From Mesostigma viride (taxonomy: Eukaryota; Streptophyta; Mesostigmatophyceae; Mesostigmatales; Mesostigmataceae), in the NCBI GenBank assembly GCA_009746045.1, contig RPFO01001778.1, positions 1 through 64,000 of the forward strand: DNA of 64,000 nucleotides, read 5' to 3'. The notes under the pieces are model-generated. The model was not told the origin of the DNA, made no database searches, and worked only from the letters and a program-made list of their open reading frames with translations. Positions 1-10,097 of this stretch are shown piece by piece (within the stretch, counting starts at the first letter, position 1; each line of letters begins with the position of its first letter). The translations under genes and the position numbers were made by a program.

Positions 1-544
1 CATTGGCCGCTTGCCTGCCAGCGGCAGTAGGCTGGGCATGCATTCCTTGGTCGTACGGCGCGTACACACCGTGCTCGCCGTACGGTTCCCCCTCCCGATC
101 CAGCTGCCTCGGCCCATCCATTGCGACTGCGCGCGCGCGTGGCTCTTGTTGACGGTGTGCTGGTTGCAGTCCTGTCACTTGGCCATGGGCCGCGCTGAAG
201 CTTTCGCGTTGCCCCAACGCGGCAGGCGCAGCGGGCCGGCGAAGCTCCGTGCCAACGCCAGTGCTGGAGCTGGGTGCAGCACTTGCTGGGGTGGATGGCA
301 TTCTTCGTTGGTTCTCCAAAGCATTGACCCTCTCGGTCAGGGCCTTAACCTTGACGTACACGTGCGATTTCTTATTCCCCCGCCCTTCATCACCTACGGG
401 TGTCCCCGCATCAACTGCGCTCTCAGTCTCCTCCCCCGTTGGCCGTGCTACGCCCGTTCCATCGTCATGCTCCGCACACAACGGTCTGAAAGTGCCAAAA
501 AACAGCCTTATAACTCCTGTACGATGCAAATATTGTCGAAACAT
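1..544 (-). CDS. Partial ORF running off the left edge
   Basis: On the minus strand an ATG at 544 opens a frame that stays open to base 1, at least 181 codons, so the gene continues outside the window. I do not recognise the protein. The N-terminus is hydrophobic and basic. At about residues 60-75 there is a heptad-like segment, VKVKALTERVNALENQ, that looks like a short coiled coil. A Pro/Ala/Ser/Arg-rich stretch follows. A coiled coil followed by a low-complexity basic region is common in ORF1/Gag-like proteins of retroelements, which fits the neighbourhood, but there is no diagnostic motif. The open length argues against chance. Confidence 0.35.
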   Translation of the reverse strand, partial: MFRQYLHRTGVIRLFFGTFRPLCAEHDDGTGVARPTGEETESAVDAGTPVGDEGRGNKKSHVYVKVKALTERVNALENQRRMPSTPASAAPSSSTGVGTELRRPAAPAALGQRESFSAAHGQVTGLQPAHRQQEPRARAVAMDGPRQLDREGEPYGEHGVYAPYDQGMHAQPTAAGRQAAN

Positions 545-729
545 GCTAGATCTTGGTAGGTAGCATGTTCAGGACACCAGTAGAAGGATTGCAACTTTCC
601 GGACTTACCGGACCTCAGCTGACCTATTTTTGGCATTTCTATTTTTAGCAGTTTTCCAGATTTTAATATAAACAAATACATTCTAATATGCAAATAAAGA
701 GTTCTTGACCTGGCTGTTTGCAAGTAAGT

Positions 730-1290
730 TGATACTCATGACTAATGACTGTACACAAGATCTGATGGTCATCCAACCGCATTTGGTAACAAAATGCCAC
801 CAAATGCTAGCAAAAATGTGCGTTTTTTGTATTTTTCATCACATTTCATTGCAGTTTCCATACAAGCTGTGCTCGGTTGAGGCTGGAAACTTGTAGGCAT
901 CTTAAACATCATTATTCTAGACATCCCACAAAAATTCAGGTCCATCATAGGGTATTTGATGTCAGTTTGCTCACAAATGTTACCAAAAATGCACGTTTTT
1001 CGTATTTTTCATCACATTCCATGGCAGTTTCCATACAAGATGTGCTCAGTTCAGGCTGGAAACTTGCATGCATCTTTGCCATCATTATTTTAGACATTCC
1101 ACAAAAATTCAGAACCATCAGAGGGTATTTGATGTCAGTTTGCTCACAAATGTTACCAAAAATGCACGTTTTTCGTATTTTTCATCACATTTCAGTGCAG
1201 TTTCCGTACAAGATGTGCTCTGTTGAGGCTGGAAACTTGCATGCATCTTAGCCATCATGATTTTAGACATTCCACAAAAATTCAGGCCGA
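730..1290. repeat. Satellite array, about 172-bp unit, three copies
   Basis: Three head-to-tail copies of an AT-rich unit. The landmark CAAAAATGCACGTTTTTCGT-type segment recurs at about 810, 980 and 1153, giving periods of 171-173 bp. Copies differ by point changes (for example GTGCG versus GCACG). The period is close to a nucleosome repeat. Satellites of similar length, composition and style, but different sequence, occur at 22.6-23.2 kb and 37.8-38.5 kb. Confidence 0.8.
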
Positions 1291-1885
1291 TCATGTTCTA
1301 TTTGGTAGAGCTATCAATGCCATACCTGCCAGTTTCCATTACAAATTCTTACCCATGGATGCGAAACTGCCAGTGTGGAATATCAAGGAGACAATCTGGT
1401 CAACTCAAATAAGATGACTCACTAAAACATGGAAACCATTCACGAGTGATGTAAGACAACCCGTCCAGGAGACATACATAAAAGTTCATTGATATAGACA
1501 CAGCTGACAATATGCACATGTGGCCATGTGGATGCTCACGCAATTTCTATTATAGGGAGGAGCTTGCTGAACATAATATTGGCAGCTGTCGCATGCATGG
1601 CTAGAAAGGTCATTTTACACGTGCACCCACAGCATGCCAAGTAATGTAGTTGCAAATTACTCAACACGCGGCATGGCGCTGATGCGTTTGCGCGCCCTCA
1701 TCTCGGTATCGCTAGCTAGGAGGTAGTGGCACCTCCCTGCACAATCTCTGCCTGACCTTGTCAGCCTTCATGCACTGTGTCAACATGGACACCCCCACAC
1801 CCTTGCCCTTGGCATCACAGCCAAGCTTTCGACGGTGGTTGGTGAAGCTCTTGGTGTCCTCCTTGCGCATGTGGTGCATGTGCAA
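1291..1885. other. No gene recognised
   Basis: Unique AT-moderate sequence between a satellite and the tetranucleotide arrays. At about 1,740-1,880 the minus strand has a short open, Lys/Arg-rich frame, but it has no start context or recognisable domain and runs directly into the (GAGT)n array. I see no supported gene. Confidence 0.4.
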
Positions 1886-1888
1886 GTT

Positions 1889-1982
1889 ACTAAGTGAGTG
1901 AGTGAGTGAGTGAGTGAGTGAGTGAGTGAGTGAGTGAGTGAGTGAGTGAGTGAGTGAGTGAGTGAGTGAGTGAGTGAGTGAG

Positions 1983-2046
<64 letters not shown>

Positions 2047-3481
2047 TGGTGTGGGTGGGTGGGTGGGGTGGGTGGGTGGGTGGGTGGGTGGGTGGGTGGG
2101 TGGTGGGTGGGTGGGTGGGTGGGTGGGTGGGTGGGTGGGTGGGTGGGTGGGTGGGTGGGTGGGTGGGTGGGTGGGTGGGTGGGTGGGTGGGTGGGTGGGT
2201 GGGTGGGTGGGTGGGGGGGGTGGGTGGGTGGGTGGGTGGGTGGGTGGGTGGGTGGGTGGGTGGGTGGGTGGGTGGGTGGGTGGTGGGTGGGTGGGTGGGT
2301 GGGTGGGTGGGGGGGGTGGGTGGGTGGGTGGGTGGGTGGGTGGGTGGGTGGGTGGGTGGGTGGGTGGGTGGGTGGGTGGGTGGGTGGGTGGGTGGGTGGG
2401 TGGGTGGGTGGGTGGGTGGGTGGGTGGGTGGGGGGGGAGGAGGGAGGGAGGGAGGAGGGAGGGAGGGAGGGAGGGAGGGAGGGAGGGAGGGAGGGAGGGA
2501 GGGAGGGAGGGAGGGAGGGGAGGAGGGAGGGAGGGAGGGAGGAGGGAGGGAGGGAGGGAGGAGGGAGGGAGGGAGGGAGGGAGGAGGGAGGGAGGGAGGG
2601 AGGGAGGGAGGGAGGGAGGGAGGAGGGAGGAGGGAGGAGGGAGGGAGGGAGGGAGGGAGGGAGGGAGGGAGGGAGGAGGGAGGGAGGGAGGGAGGAGGGA
2701 GGGAGGAGGAGGGAGGGAGGGAGGGAGGGAGGGAGGGAGGAGGGAGGAGGGAGGGAGGGAGGGAGGGAGGGAGGGAGGGAGGGAGGGAGGGAGGGAGGGA
2801 GGGAGGGAGGGAGGGAGGGAGGAGGGAGGAGGGAGGGAGGGAGGGAGGAGGGAGGAGGGAGGGAGGGAGGGAGGGAGGGAGGGAGGGAGGGAGGGAGGGA
2901 GGGAGGGAGGGAGGGAGGGAGGGAGGGAGGGAGGGAGGAGGGAGGAGGGAGGGAGGGAGGGAGGGAGGGAGGGAGGGAGGGAGGGAGGGGGAGGGAGGGA
3001 GGGAGGGAGGGAGGGAGGGAGGGAGGGAGGAGGGAGGGAGGGAGGAGGGAGGGAGGAGGGAGGGAGGGAGGGAGGGAGGGAGGGAGGGAGGGAGGGAGGG
3101 AGGGAGGGAGGAGGAGGGAGGGAGGGAGGGAGGGAGGGAGGGAGGGAGGGAGGGAGGGAGGGAGGGAGGGAGGGAGGGAGGGAGGGAGGAGGGAGGGAGG
3201 GAGGGAGGGAGGGAGGGAGGGAGGGAGGGAGGGAGGGAGGGAGGGAGGGAGGGAGGGAGGGAGGGAGGGAGGGAGGGAGGGAGGGAGGGAGGGAGGGAGG
3301 GAGGGAGGGAGGGAGGGAGGGAGGGAGGAGGGAGGGAGGGAGGGAGGGAGGGAGGGAGGGAGGGAGGGAGGGAGGGAGGGAGGAGGGAGGGAGGGAGGGA
3401 GGGAGGGAGGGAGGGAGGGAGGGAGGGAGGGAGGGAGGGAGGGAGGGAGGGAGGGAGGGAGGGAGGGAGGGAGGGAGGAAG
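1889..3481. repeat. Four successive tetranucleotide arrays: GAGT, GCGT, GGGT, GGGA
   Basis: A 1.6-kb block of almost pure tetranucleotide repeats in four consecutive domains on the plus strand: (GAGT)n about 1,889-1,983, (GCGT)n about 1,984-2,047, (GGGT)n about 2,048-2,432, and (GGGA)n about 2,433-3,481. Neighbouring domains differ by one base of the motif. The last two are interrupted now and then by units missing or gaining one base. Very long open frames on both strands (Pro-Ser-Leu, Gly-Arg-Glu or Thr-His repeats) are by-products of the repeat and not genes. The G-rich strand is strongly G-quadruplex-prone, and (GGGA)n is a mirror-symmetric purine tract. Confidence 0.95.
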
Positions 3482-3485
3482 GGAG

Positions 3486-4441
3486 TGGATCGGTCACTCA
3501 CAGCAGTTTATTCCCACCCCAGCAGGGCCCCTCCCTCACATCCGGCTGCAAAATCTGCTTGATGTCGCTTCTCTCTAGAATAAGCCGCACAGCCCTGATG
3601 CGAGCAAACGGCTCGCCATCATACTGTCGCTCACTGATGCTTTATACGCGCTTTCCGTAAGATGAAAACATGACGGAAAAGAGAGACTCGGGGAAAGGGG
3701 ATACGGTGAAATACTTGTCTGCTACCGGCCGGGGTTTCAACAGCGAAGAAATTCGCACCTGAATGTGCACATACCACTCCGTCACGTCGACAACGGTCTT
3801 GCATCGCAATCGTTTCACAGACGCGGCAGCAAAAATTGCTGGCGGCATTGACATGCTCGCCGCAGTTAACGAACGTGCGGAGGTCCGTTTTAGCCCCTGA
3901 CGCCACGGCGTCTTTGATGCCAAGAACGCCTGCAAAAGACACGATATCGGGCACAAAAGCACTTAAAAACGGATTACGGGTCTGCGACGCCTGGCCCAGC
4001 CTAGAAATTGGATTAAAAATCGCGCCAGCTCGGTTAAAGCAAACTGAGCCGGTAATGAAAAAAGTGCTTCGGTCAAGGCCTTAAAAACTAAAAAATGCGT
4101 CGGTTAGTGTCAAAAACCAGATGTTAGGGCGACTTTCATCGGGAAAATTTTTTGCTGCAGGTAGGTGGGGTCGAGAGAAAATCGGCGACAAAACAGGCAC
4201 CCACCTGTGAATGACGCCAAAATGGAAGGACTCCGCAGAATTTGTGGCGAAAAAAAATAACGGCAAGTAATATATGACCCTAGGAGCATACACTAAAATT
4301 TCCAGCCTCGATACTGCCTTTTTATTCGCTAGCCATTCTTAGCTATCCTGACCAGAATGGCCGATGAATGGTTGATAATTTCCTCGGGGATTGAAAGGAA
4401 ATACCTGCTGCACACCTTGTGACATCGGTTGTGACACCCAT
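3486..4441. other. No recognisable gene
   Basis: Mixed-composition sequence between the tetranucleotide block and a perfect palindrome. Minus-strand frames at 3,631-3,962 reach about 106 codons and include several cysteines, but two overlapping frames are equally open and neither shows a known domain. I therefore do not call a gene. Confidence 0.35.
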
Positions 4442-4724
4442 GTCTCAACATGTTTGTAGTTGGTTTGTAGTTGGTGTCTCGGTGTCTCAGAAACTCGTGG
4501 TCCGCATTGAGTGGGTGTCACGGTGTCACGACATCTGATTGGCCCGGTTCAGATTCGCCCCAAATTAAAAAAAAAAAAAAACGAATTAAAAAAAAATTTA
4601 AAAAAAAACGAATCTGAACCGGGCCAATCAGATGTCGTGACACCGTGACACCCACTCAATGCGGACCACGAGTTTCTGAGACACCGAGACACCAACTACA
4701 AACCAACTACAAACATGTTGAGAC
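4442..4724. repeat. Perfect 116-bp inverted repeat with A-rich loop (foldback)
   Basis: The arms at 4,442-4,557 and 4,609-4,724 are exact reverse complements as read, separated by a 51-bp A/T-rich spacer with runs of up to 15 A. The arms contain GTGTCACGGTGTCACG units, tandem GTTTGTAGTTG units and an internal CCAATCAGA. Transcribed, this would fold into a near-perfect 116-bp hairpin. I saw no transposase and no clear target-site duplication. It may be a foldback transposon, a hairpin RNA source, or part of the promoter of the small ORF at 4,968. Confidence 0.9.
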
Positions 4725-4967
4725 ACCGTGACACCGTGCGCTTTCACCCCGAATTCACGAGAGCGGCAGCGATGGTGATCGCTGCCAAATGAGGTAACAT
4801 GGGCTAAACAACTCGGGCAGACCGGGCTGGCGTGACATCCCGGTCTGCCATGTTTTATTCCCCCCCACACATGGCGTGGGGATCTACGTTTGCCATCTGC
4901 CAACGTAGAAATAGATGGGGGGGGGGGGGACAAATGATGTTTGCAACATTGCCCAGTTGACATAGCC

Positions 4968-5345
4968 ATGGCGAGACCCGGCGTTTTCATGGAGCCCAGT
5001 GCGGGGGCGCTGGGTTGGCAGGTTTTGGGAATGTTCTTCTTGCTATTACTCCTGGGCGTCGTCGTGTTCAATATGATGGCGAGGCGCGGGGTCCGGTTAT
5101 CTGCAGCCGCCGTGTTGGCGAAATGCACCCAGGATTCGTCCTTGGCTGCGGCACTTTGCAGGGACTGGGACTGTGGTTGTGGCCGCCATTGTTTGAGAAG
5201 CGTGCATTTCGAGGAGCTCAGGACGATGAGGACCGACATGTGGTCTAAGAAGCCTGCGGATCGGAAAGAGTTTATAAAGAACCAGCTTTTTCAGGCCGGC
5301 CAGCGAGAAACTGAAATCCCGGCAAGTGATTTCATGACAAAGTGA
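4968..5345 (+). CDS. Small single-pass membrane protein candidate
   Basis: A 125-codon ORF that I start at the ATG at 4,968, because its context gccATGg is good and the frame upstream has only a TTG. Residues about 18-40 form a strongly hydrophobic helix (VLGMFFLLLLLGVVVFNMM) typical of a membrane span. A cysteine-rich patch (about residues 55-75) and a charged soluble tail follow. No family is recognised. It lies 243 bp downstream of the perfect palindrome, whose arm carries a CCAATCAGA box like those of the genes at 45-64 kb, and a 12-G tract intervenes. It could be a stray viral-type gene or a chance ORF. Confidence 0.35.
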   Translation: MARPGVFMEPSAGALGWQVLGMFFLLLLLGVVVFNMMARRGVRLSAAAVLAKCTQDSSLAAALCRDWDCGCGRHCLRSVHFEELRTMRTDMWSKKPADRKEFIKNQLFQAGQRETEIPASDFMTK

Positions 5346-5626
5346 TTTTGATGGTTGCTTGCATGCATATTAAGTGAGACAGCTATTCCTGGACGCATGG
5401 CGTGCCAACATATATAAGTTGTTACCAGATATTAATCACATGCCCTATTGAAGCGACGTTGGACCGCATAAACGAGGAATGGCTGAACTTGTCATGACCC
5501 GGCAAGGTACCTACACGCACAACAAGAATACATCAACATGAGACGATATATGGTGAGATGACCGAGATGTATGGAGAAATGAATGTCTCTACTAGGATTA
5601 TTATGAAGGTGTATACGTGGTATTTG

Positions 5627-5820
5627 CGGTGTCACGGTGTCACGGTGTCACGGTGTCACGGTGTCACGGTGTCACGGTGTCAGAAGCATAGGTAAAACTT
5701 GCAATGACCCATTGAATACATCATCCCCATTAATAATCACTGCATACCTGCAAAGATGTGTGTTTATATGCATTTTGAGGTGTCACGGTGTCACGGTGTC
5801 ACGATGTCACGGTGTCACGG
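5627..5820. repeat. Two short arrays of the 8-mer CGGTGTCA
   Basis: Seven exact copies of CGGTGTCA lie at 5,627-5,682. About five copies, one altered, lie at 5,779-5,820. The same 8-mer occurs in the arms of the palindrome at 4,442-4,724, so the three loci probably derive from one source. The 96 bp between the two arrays is unique. Confidence 0.9.
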
Positions 5821-5936
5821 GTCCTATGAACTTCCCCTTCCTCAGAGACTTAAGTGGAAACTTTAAATTCAATAAAATACAACTTTTCAAAATGAACTAC
5901 AAATTGCGTGTTCTAGTACAAATCCAGACGAGCTTA

Positions 5937-6545
5937 GGGCCCGCTCAGCAGCAGCAGCAACGCCGGCGACCTGTGCATGCATGGCCGGAATACCTCCGCC
6001 ACATTGAAGCAGGACCCCCAGATTAAGCCCAAGGTGTACTGGAGGGGCGGCCGGGACCTGATGATCAACCACAAGATGTGGACACCCCCAGCGCGGGCTA
6101 GAATACGGCTTGCATGATAGCCCTAGCTTGTATCCATTGGTAGTCGCTGCCGCTATGGCAGCCATGCTAAGAATGTTTGCCAAGCTGTGCCAACATACCG
6201 AATGATTCACGTGCATGCACCGCTAACGCACGGTACACAACCAGCCATATAGCCTTAGCGTAGTCCTTATAATCAGTGTACAGCCATGCTACGTCCTGGC
6301 TATGCTCAGATCACTTGCCCACGCTCCTTGTTATGCCATGCTCACATGGGTCTTATTGCACCCACAGATTGCCGGACCATCTACTCGACTATAGCGTGTC
6401 CGATTGCAGCTGTGGCATGCCTTTGGCATGAAGGAGAATGGGGGTCTCTGCCCTTTCTCCTAGCTGTTGTGCACGCACAGGGATTAAAAGCACTTCGGTG
6501 CTCCGTGACTCCCCAACGGGAGCACGAGTTTAATTATAATAAATT
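5937..6545 (+). mobile_element. Half-LINE fragment: ORF1 C-terminus, 3' UTR and tail
   Basis: A 5'-truncated retroelement copy. At 5,940-6,100 it carries the remains of the ORF1 C-terminus (QQQRR..WPEYLRH, VYWRG, MINHKMW), with frame breaks. A 3' UTR follows, which is also present at 8,270-8,705. It ends with the hairpin GTGCTCCGTGACTCCCCAAC plus GGGAGCAC (6,499-6,528) and an AT-rich tail. The terminal hairpin is of the LINE-B type (compare 25,446-25,478 on the minus strand), so this copy was probably mobilised by LINE-B-like reverse transcriptase. Confidence 0.7.
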
Positions 6546-6554
6546 GATTAATCT

Positions 6555-7590
6555 AAGCCCAGCTCCTCGACATCGACCAGCGCCTCAAGGACAACGCCAT
6601 CCCCATTGAGTGCCTGCAAAACACCGCAGGCCTCACCGCCCAGGCGGTGAAGGACATCGCCGCCCAGCCGGCATCTGCTGGCCCCGGCGGCCAGCGATGC
6701 TCCGATCCCACCCAGCAGCAGACCTGGGCGGGCTTAAGTGCACCACACCACCTCGACCGCCTCCACCCTTGTGGCACAGCTCAAGCAACAAACGCTTGAC
6801 CTCCGCGAGGAGGCCGACCTAGCTCACCCAGCACAGCCACAATGTCATCGTCAAGCACTTCAGCCAGCCGGCAGGTGAGACCTCGTAGCTAGACTCTTGC
6901 CATATATGGTATACCGTATAAGCGCGACATTCTTGCCCCCATGCAACTCGAGTTGCAGCGAGCGTGATCACTGGTGAGCTGCGGATGTCAGCTGTCAGCG
7001 CCTTCCCCGCGCGCGGGGTAAGGCTGGCCCGGCTCCCGTGCTCCTCACCTTTAAGTACATGGCGGATAAGTTGTCGTTTCTTATTAACGCCGCAAGCTGA
7101 GAAGCTCTCGGGGACTTCCTACATGCACGCTGGACGCCGACTTGACCCTGGCACAGCAACAGTGGCAATGGGAGCTATGGCCGACCTATACCTCCAGCTG
7201 CGGCAGAGCGCAGGGGGGAAACCGGTATACTGGAGGGGGGCGGTCATCCACGTCGACCGCAAGCCCTGGCAGGCGCCCCCTGTCATGCACCCCGGCCAGC
7301 AAACCCAGTCTAGGGAGATAATGTATCAAGGAGACAACCAGCGCAGGCCATAAATCGGGAGAATCCGGACCATGGTAGCTCGAGCCTGCCGTTATCTTGT
7401 CCGAGTTTTCGAGTCGTTCACGATGCATGATGAATAGCCCTGGAATGTATAACAGTAGTGTAGATTAGTCAGGCTTAGCCTAGCACGTGACTGACGTATA
7501 CGCGCATGTGCGCCTATAATGGGACTCGGACCCATGGATGATGCTATGAGCCACGATGCTACGATTCAGCCCATGGATGATGATAACGAG
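6555..7590 (+). mobile_element. Half-LINE fragment: middle and C-terminus of ORF1 plus start of 3' UTR
   Basis: Diverged copy of the element that is nearly complete at 41,633. It starts within the coiled-coil part of ORF1 (codons for LLDIDQRL and ..DTAGLTAQAVKDIAAQP), runs through the ..HNVIVKHF.. segment and VYWRGAVIHVDRKPW, then enters the 3' UTR shared with 43,140 and 24,770. Several frameshifts and a small insertion near 6,890-6,960 destroy the reading frame. Termini are blurred by the adjoining copies. Confidence 0.65.
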
Positions 7591-8705
7591 CCACGGGCCA
7601 CGAGGTATAGCCATGGCTGACGGCGGAGCTCATAACTTTCACGTTTGAGCCCCGAATTCAGCTGTGAATTATAATAATATCACTATCGCTTCGTCTTTCT
7701 AAGACGCACATGCTGATATAATATTCCGAAGCTATTACGCAATATATGACGAGCAAACGCTCCTCGACGCAACGCAGTTAGGCGGATGCGCTCGGCCATG
7801 AAAATACGTCTGCAGCTTCGCCCTCAGGTCCGGCAGGCAGCGGTGACACTAGTCGCGCACTGCATGGTGGTCGCCCCGCACCCTCCCGGGCTTAATGCCT
7901 CGCCATCTGCATCGCCTGACCCTAAACGCACCCGTTCCGCCGACAAACTGGTCAGGAGGGTCTTCACGCCCCTCAGAACCGCGCTTTAAGCCTGAACCTT
8001 TCAAGGTCGATGATCACGACTGGACCAACATGTCCCCGGCAACTGCCCTGCCTCTCTCGTCACAAGAGCTAGGTAATTAATTGCACGACCTCACCTGGAC
8101 GCTGGATGACGACCTGACCCCCGCTCATGCAGCAACAGCAGCGACGCGACCTGTGGCCGGAATACCTCCGCCATAAGCAGGACCCCCAGAAGCCCAAGGT
8201 GTACTGGAGGGGCGGGGACCTGATGATCAACCACAAGATGTGGACGCTCCTGGCAGCGGGCTAGAATAGCACTGATAGCCCTTCTAAGCTTGTAACCATT
8301 GGAGTCACTGCCGCTAAGGCAGCCATGCTTAGAATGTTTGCCTGCTAGCTGTACGTGCCAACATACCTAGTCACGTGCCGCCAACGCACGGTACACAACC
8401 AGCCATAGCCTTAGCCTAGTAGTCCTAGTACAGCCATGCTACGCCCTGGCTACATATGTTCAGATTACTTGCCCACGCTACTTGTTATGCCACGCTTACG
8501 TACATGGGTCGTATTGCACCCACAATTTGCCGGATCGGTAGCCTTCCTTTTAGCTAGCGCGCCCGAATGCAGCTGTGGGCATGCCTTTGGCATGAAGGAG
8601 ACTGGGGGTCTCTGCGCCCTTTCTCCTGTAGTGCACACACAGGGATTAAAAGCACTTCGGTGCTCCGTGAAGTCCTCCCCATGCAACGGGAGAACGTGTT
8701 TAATT
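7590..8705 (+). mobile_element. Half-LINE copy with 5' UTR, internal deletion and full 3' end
   Basis: The 5' UTR at about 7,592-7,760 matches 41,635-41,781 closely, including the ATG context ATGACGAGCAAACG. The first about 80 codons of ORF1 follow, broken by an early stop. The copy then jumps to the ORF1 C-terminus (8,080-8,264: LDDDLTP.., LWPEYLRHK, KVYWRGG, MINHKMW). The 3' UTR (8,265-8,650) is homologous to 6,100-6,490 and ends in a degenerate hairpin and an (ATTA)n tail. Most of ORF1 is deleted. Confidence 0.65.
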
Positions 8706-9700
8706 AATTAATTAATTAACTGCCCTGCGTTGCATCTTCTACGGGGACTACGCCTCGCTTTACGACCTGTTCCTCCATCTCCACAGCATCGACCGCCTCA
8801 TCTGCTCGGACGGCACCTGGTGGCACAACCGACCAGCGTTCTGTTTGGGTGCAACCGCCCCTTCCTCCAGCACGCCATCCTCAACTCCCTTCTCATGCGC
8901 TCTGACGGCGAGATCTGGGCTCCATCCATCTCCGCCCCCACACTTCGTTCCATTCTAGCTTACGGAAGCCTTTCAGCATGCAGCACGTGACCCCCCTTGC
9001 CGCCGATGTGGCCGCAATGGGCGGCACGCTGGCAGTACTGAACTTCCTCATGTGCACCGCCGCCTCCACCTCCACTGCCATTTCCGCCTCCACTGCCGAC
9101 ATCAAAGCCCAGCTCCTCGACCTCGACCAGCGCCTTCAAGCCACCGCCACCGCCACCGCCCTTGAACTCGTGCTTGCATGACACCGCCAGCCTCACCGCC
9201 CAAGCGGTGAAGGACATCGCTGCCCAGCCGGCACCTGCTGGCCCGGCCAATGGCACCTGCTCCCTCCACCTGGGCGGACTTACTTGAGCATCACACCACC
9301 TCCACCACCTCCACCATCGCGGCACAACTCAAGCAACTTAAGCCCTCGACCTTCGCGAGGAGGCCGACATCACCCAGCGCAGCTGCCACAATGTCATCGT
9401 CAAGCACTTCAACCAGCCGCGGCAGGTGAGACCTCGACGAGCCTTCTCATGGCATTTAAGCGCGACATTCTTGCCCCCATGCAACTCACTGGTGAGCTGC
9501 GGATGCATGTCGGCTGTCCGCCTCCCCCGCGCGCGGGGTAAGGCTGGCCCGGCACCCGTGCTCCTCACCTTTAAGTACATGGCGGACAAGCTGGCGTTCC
9601 TTAAATGCCGCAAGAAGCTCTCGGAGACTCGCTTCACCCTGGACAACGACTTGACCCTGGCCCAGCAACAGCGGCCACGCGAGCTATGGCCGTCGACCTA
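8706..9700 (+). mobile_element. Half-LINE fragment: ORF1 interior
   Basis: Begins directly after the tail of the previous copy. It covers ORF1 codons from ..IFYGDYASLYDL.. through the coiled-coil region to ..FKYMADKLAFLKCRKKLSETRFTLD (9,570-9,650), then breaks off at about 9,700. There are numerous small indels. At 9,604-9,650 the frame across CRKKLSETRFTL is continuous. The otherwise better copy at 42,940 has a frameshift at that point. Confidence 0.6.
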
Positions 9701-10093
9701 CACATCAAATTTTTCCCGCGGAGAGCCGGCCGGAAAAATCTTGTGGACTTGCCCGACTGAGCTGGACGGTACGGACCAAATTTCGGTGCAGATTGTGGCC
9801 AAAAAGCTATGTCGGCTGATTTAATGGCGGTGACCTTGATGGAGGCCTTAAGCATTATTAACGCTGGAAAATTTTGCTGCACATGCTCCGAGATTTTAAT
9901 CACATCTCATAATATTTTTTTTCTATTTTACCGACGTGCTTAGAGCCAGATAAAAATACTCGCGCGGGGGTGGGTACGAGCCTGCTGATCCGTTTGCCGG
10001 CTGTGTGTGTGGAATGCAAAAAAGCACACCGTCGCGGTAGCCCAGCCACCACTGGATCCGCGAGCACTGAGAGCGAATTTCTCTTCGTTGGTA
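9701..10093. other. No gene recognised
   Basis: Sequence between the last half-LINE fragment and the TTAA of the piggyBac-like element. It has no ORF worth calling and no repeat I can recognise. Confidence 0.5.
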
Positions 10094-10097
10094 TTAA

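Noticed and set aside
1780-3660. Very long open frames through the tetranucleotide arrays (up to about 570 codons, Pro-Ser-Leu, Thr-His, Gly-Arg-Glu, Val-Gly-Gly repeats)
   Set aside because: Pure (4-mer)n repeats lack stop codons in several frames on both strands; there is no unique coding sequence or domain.
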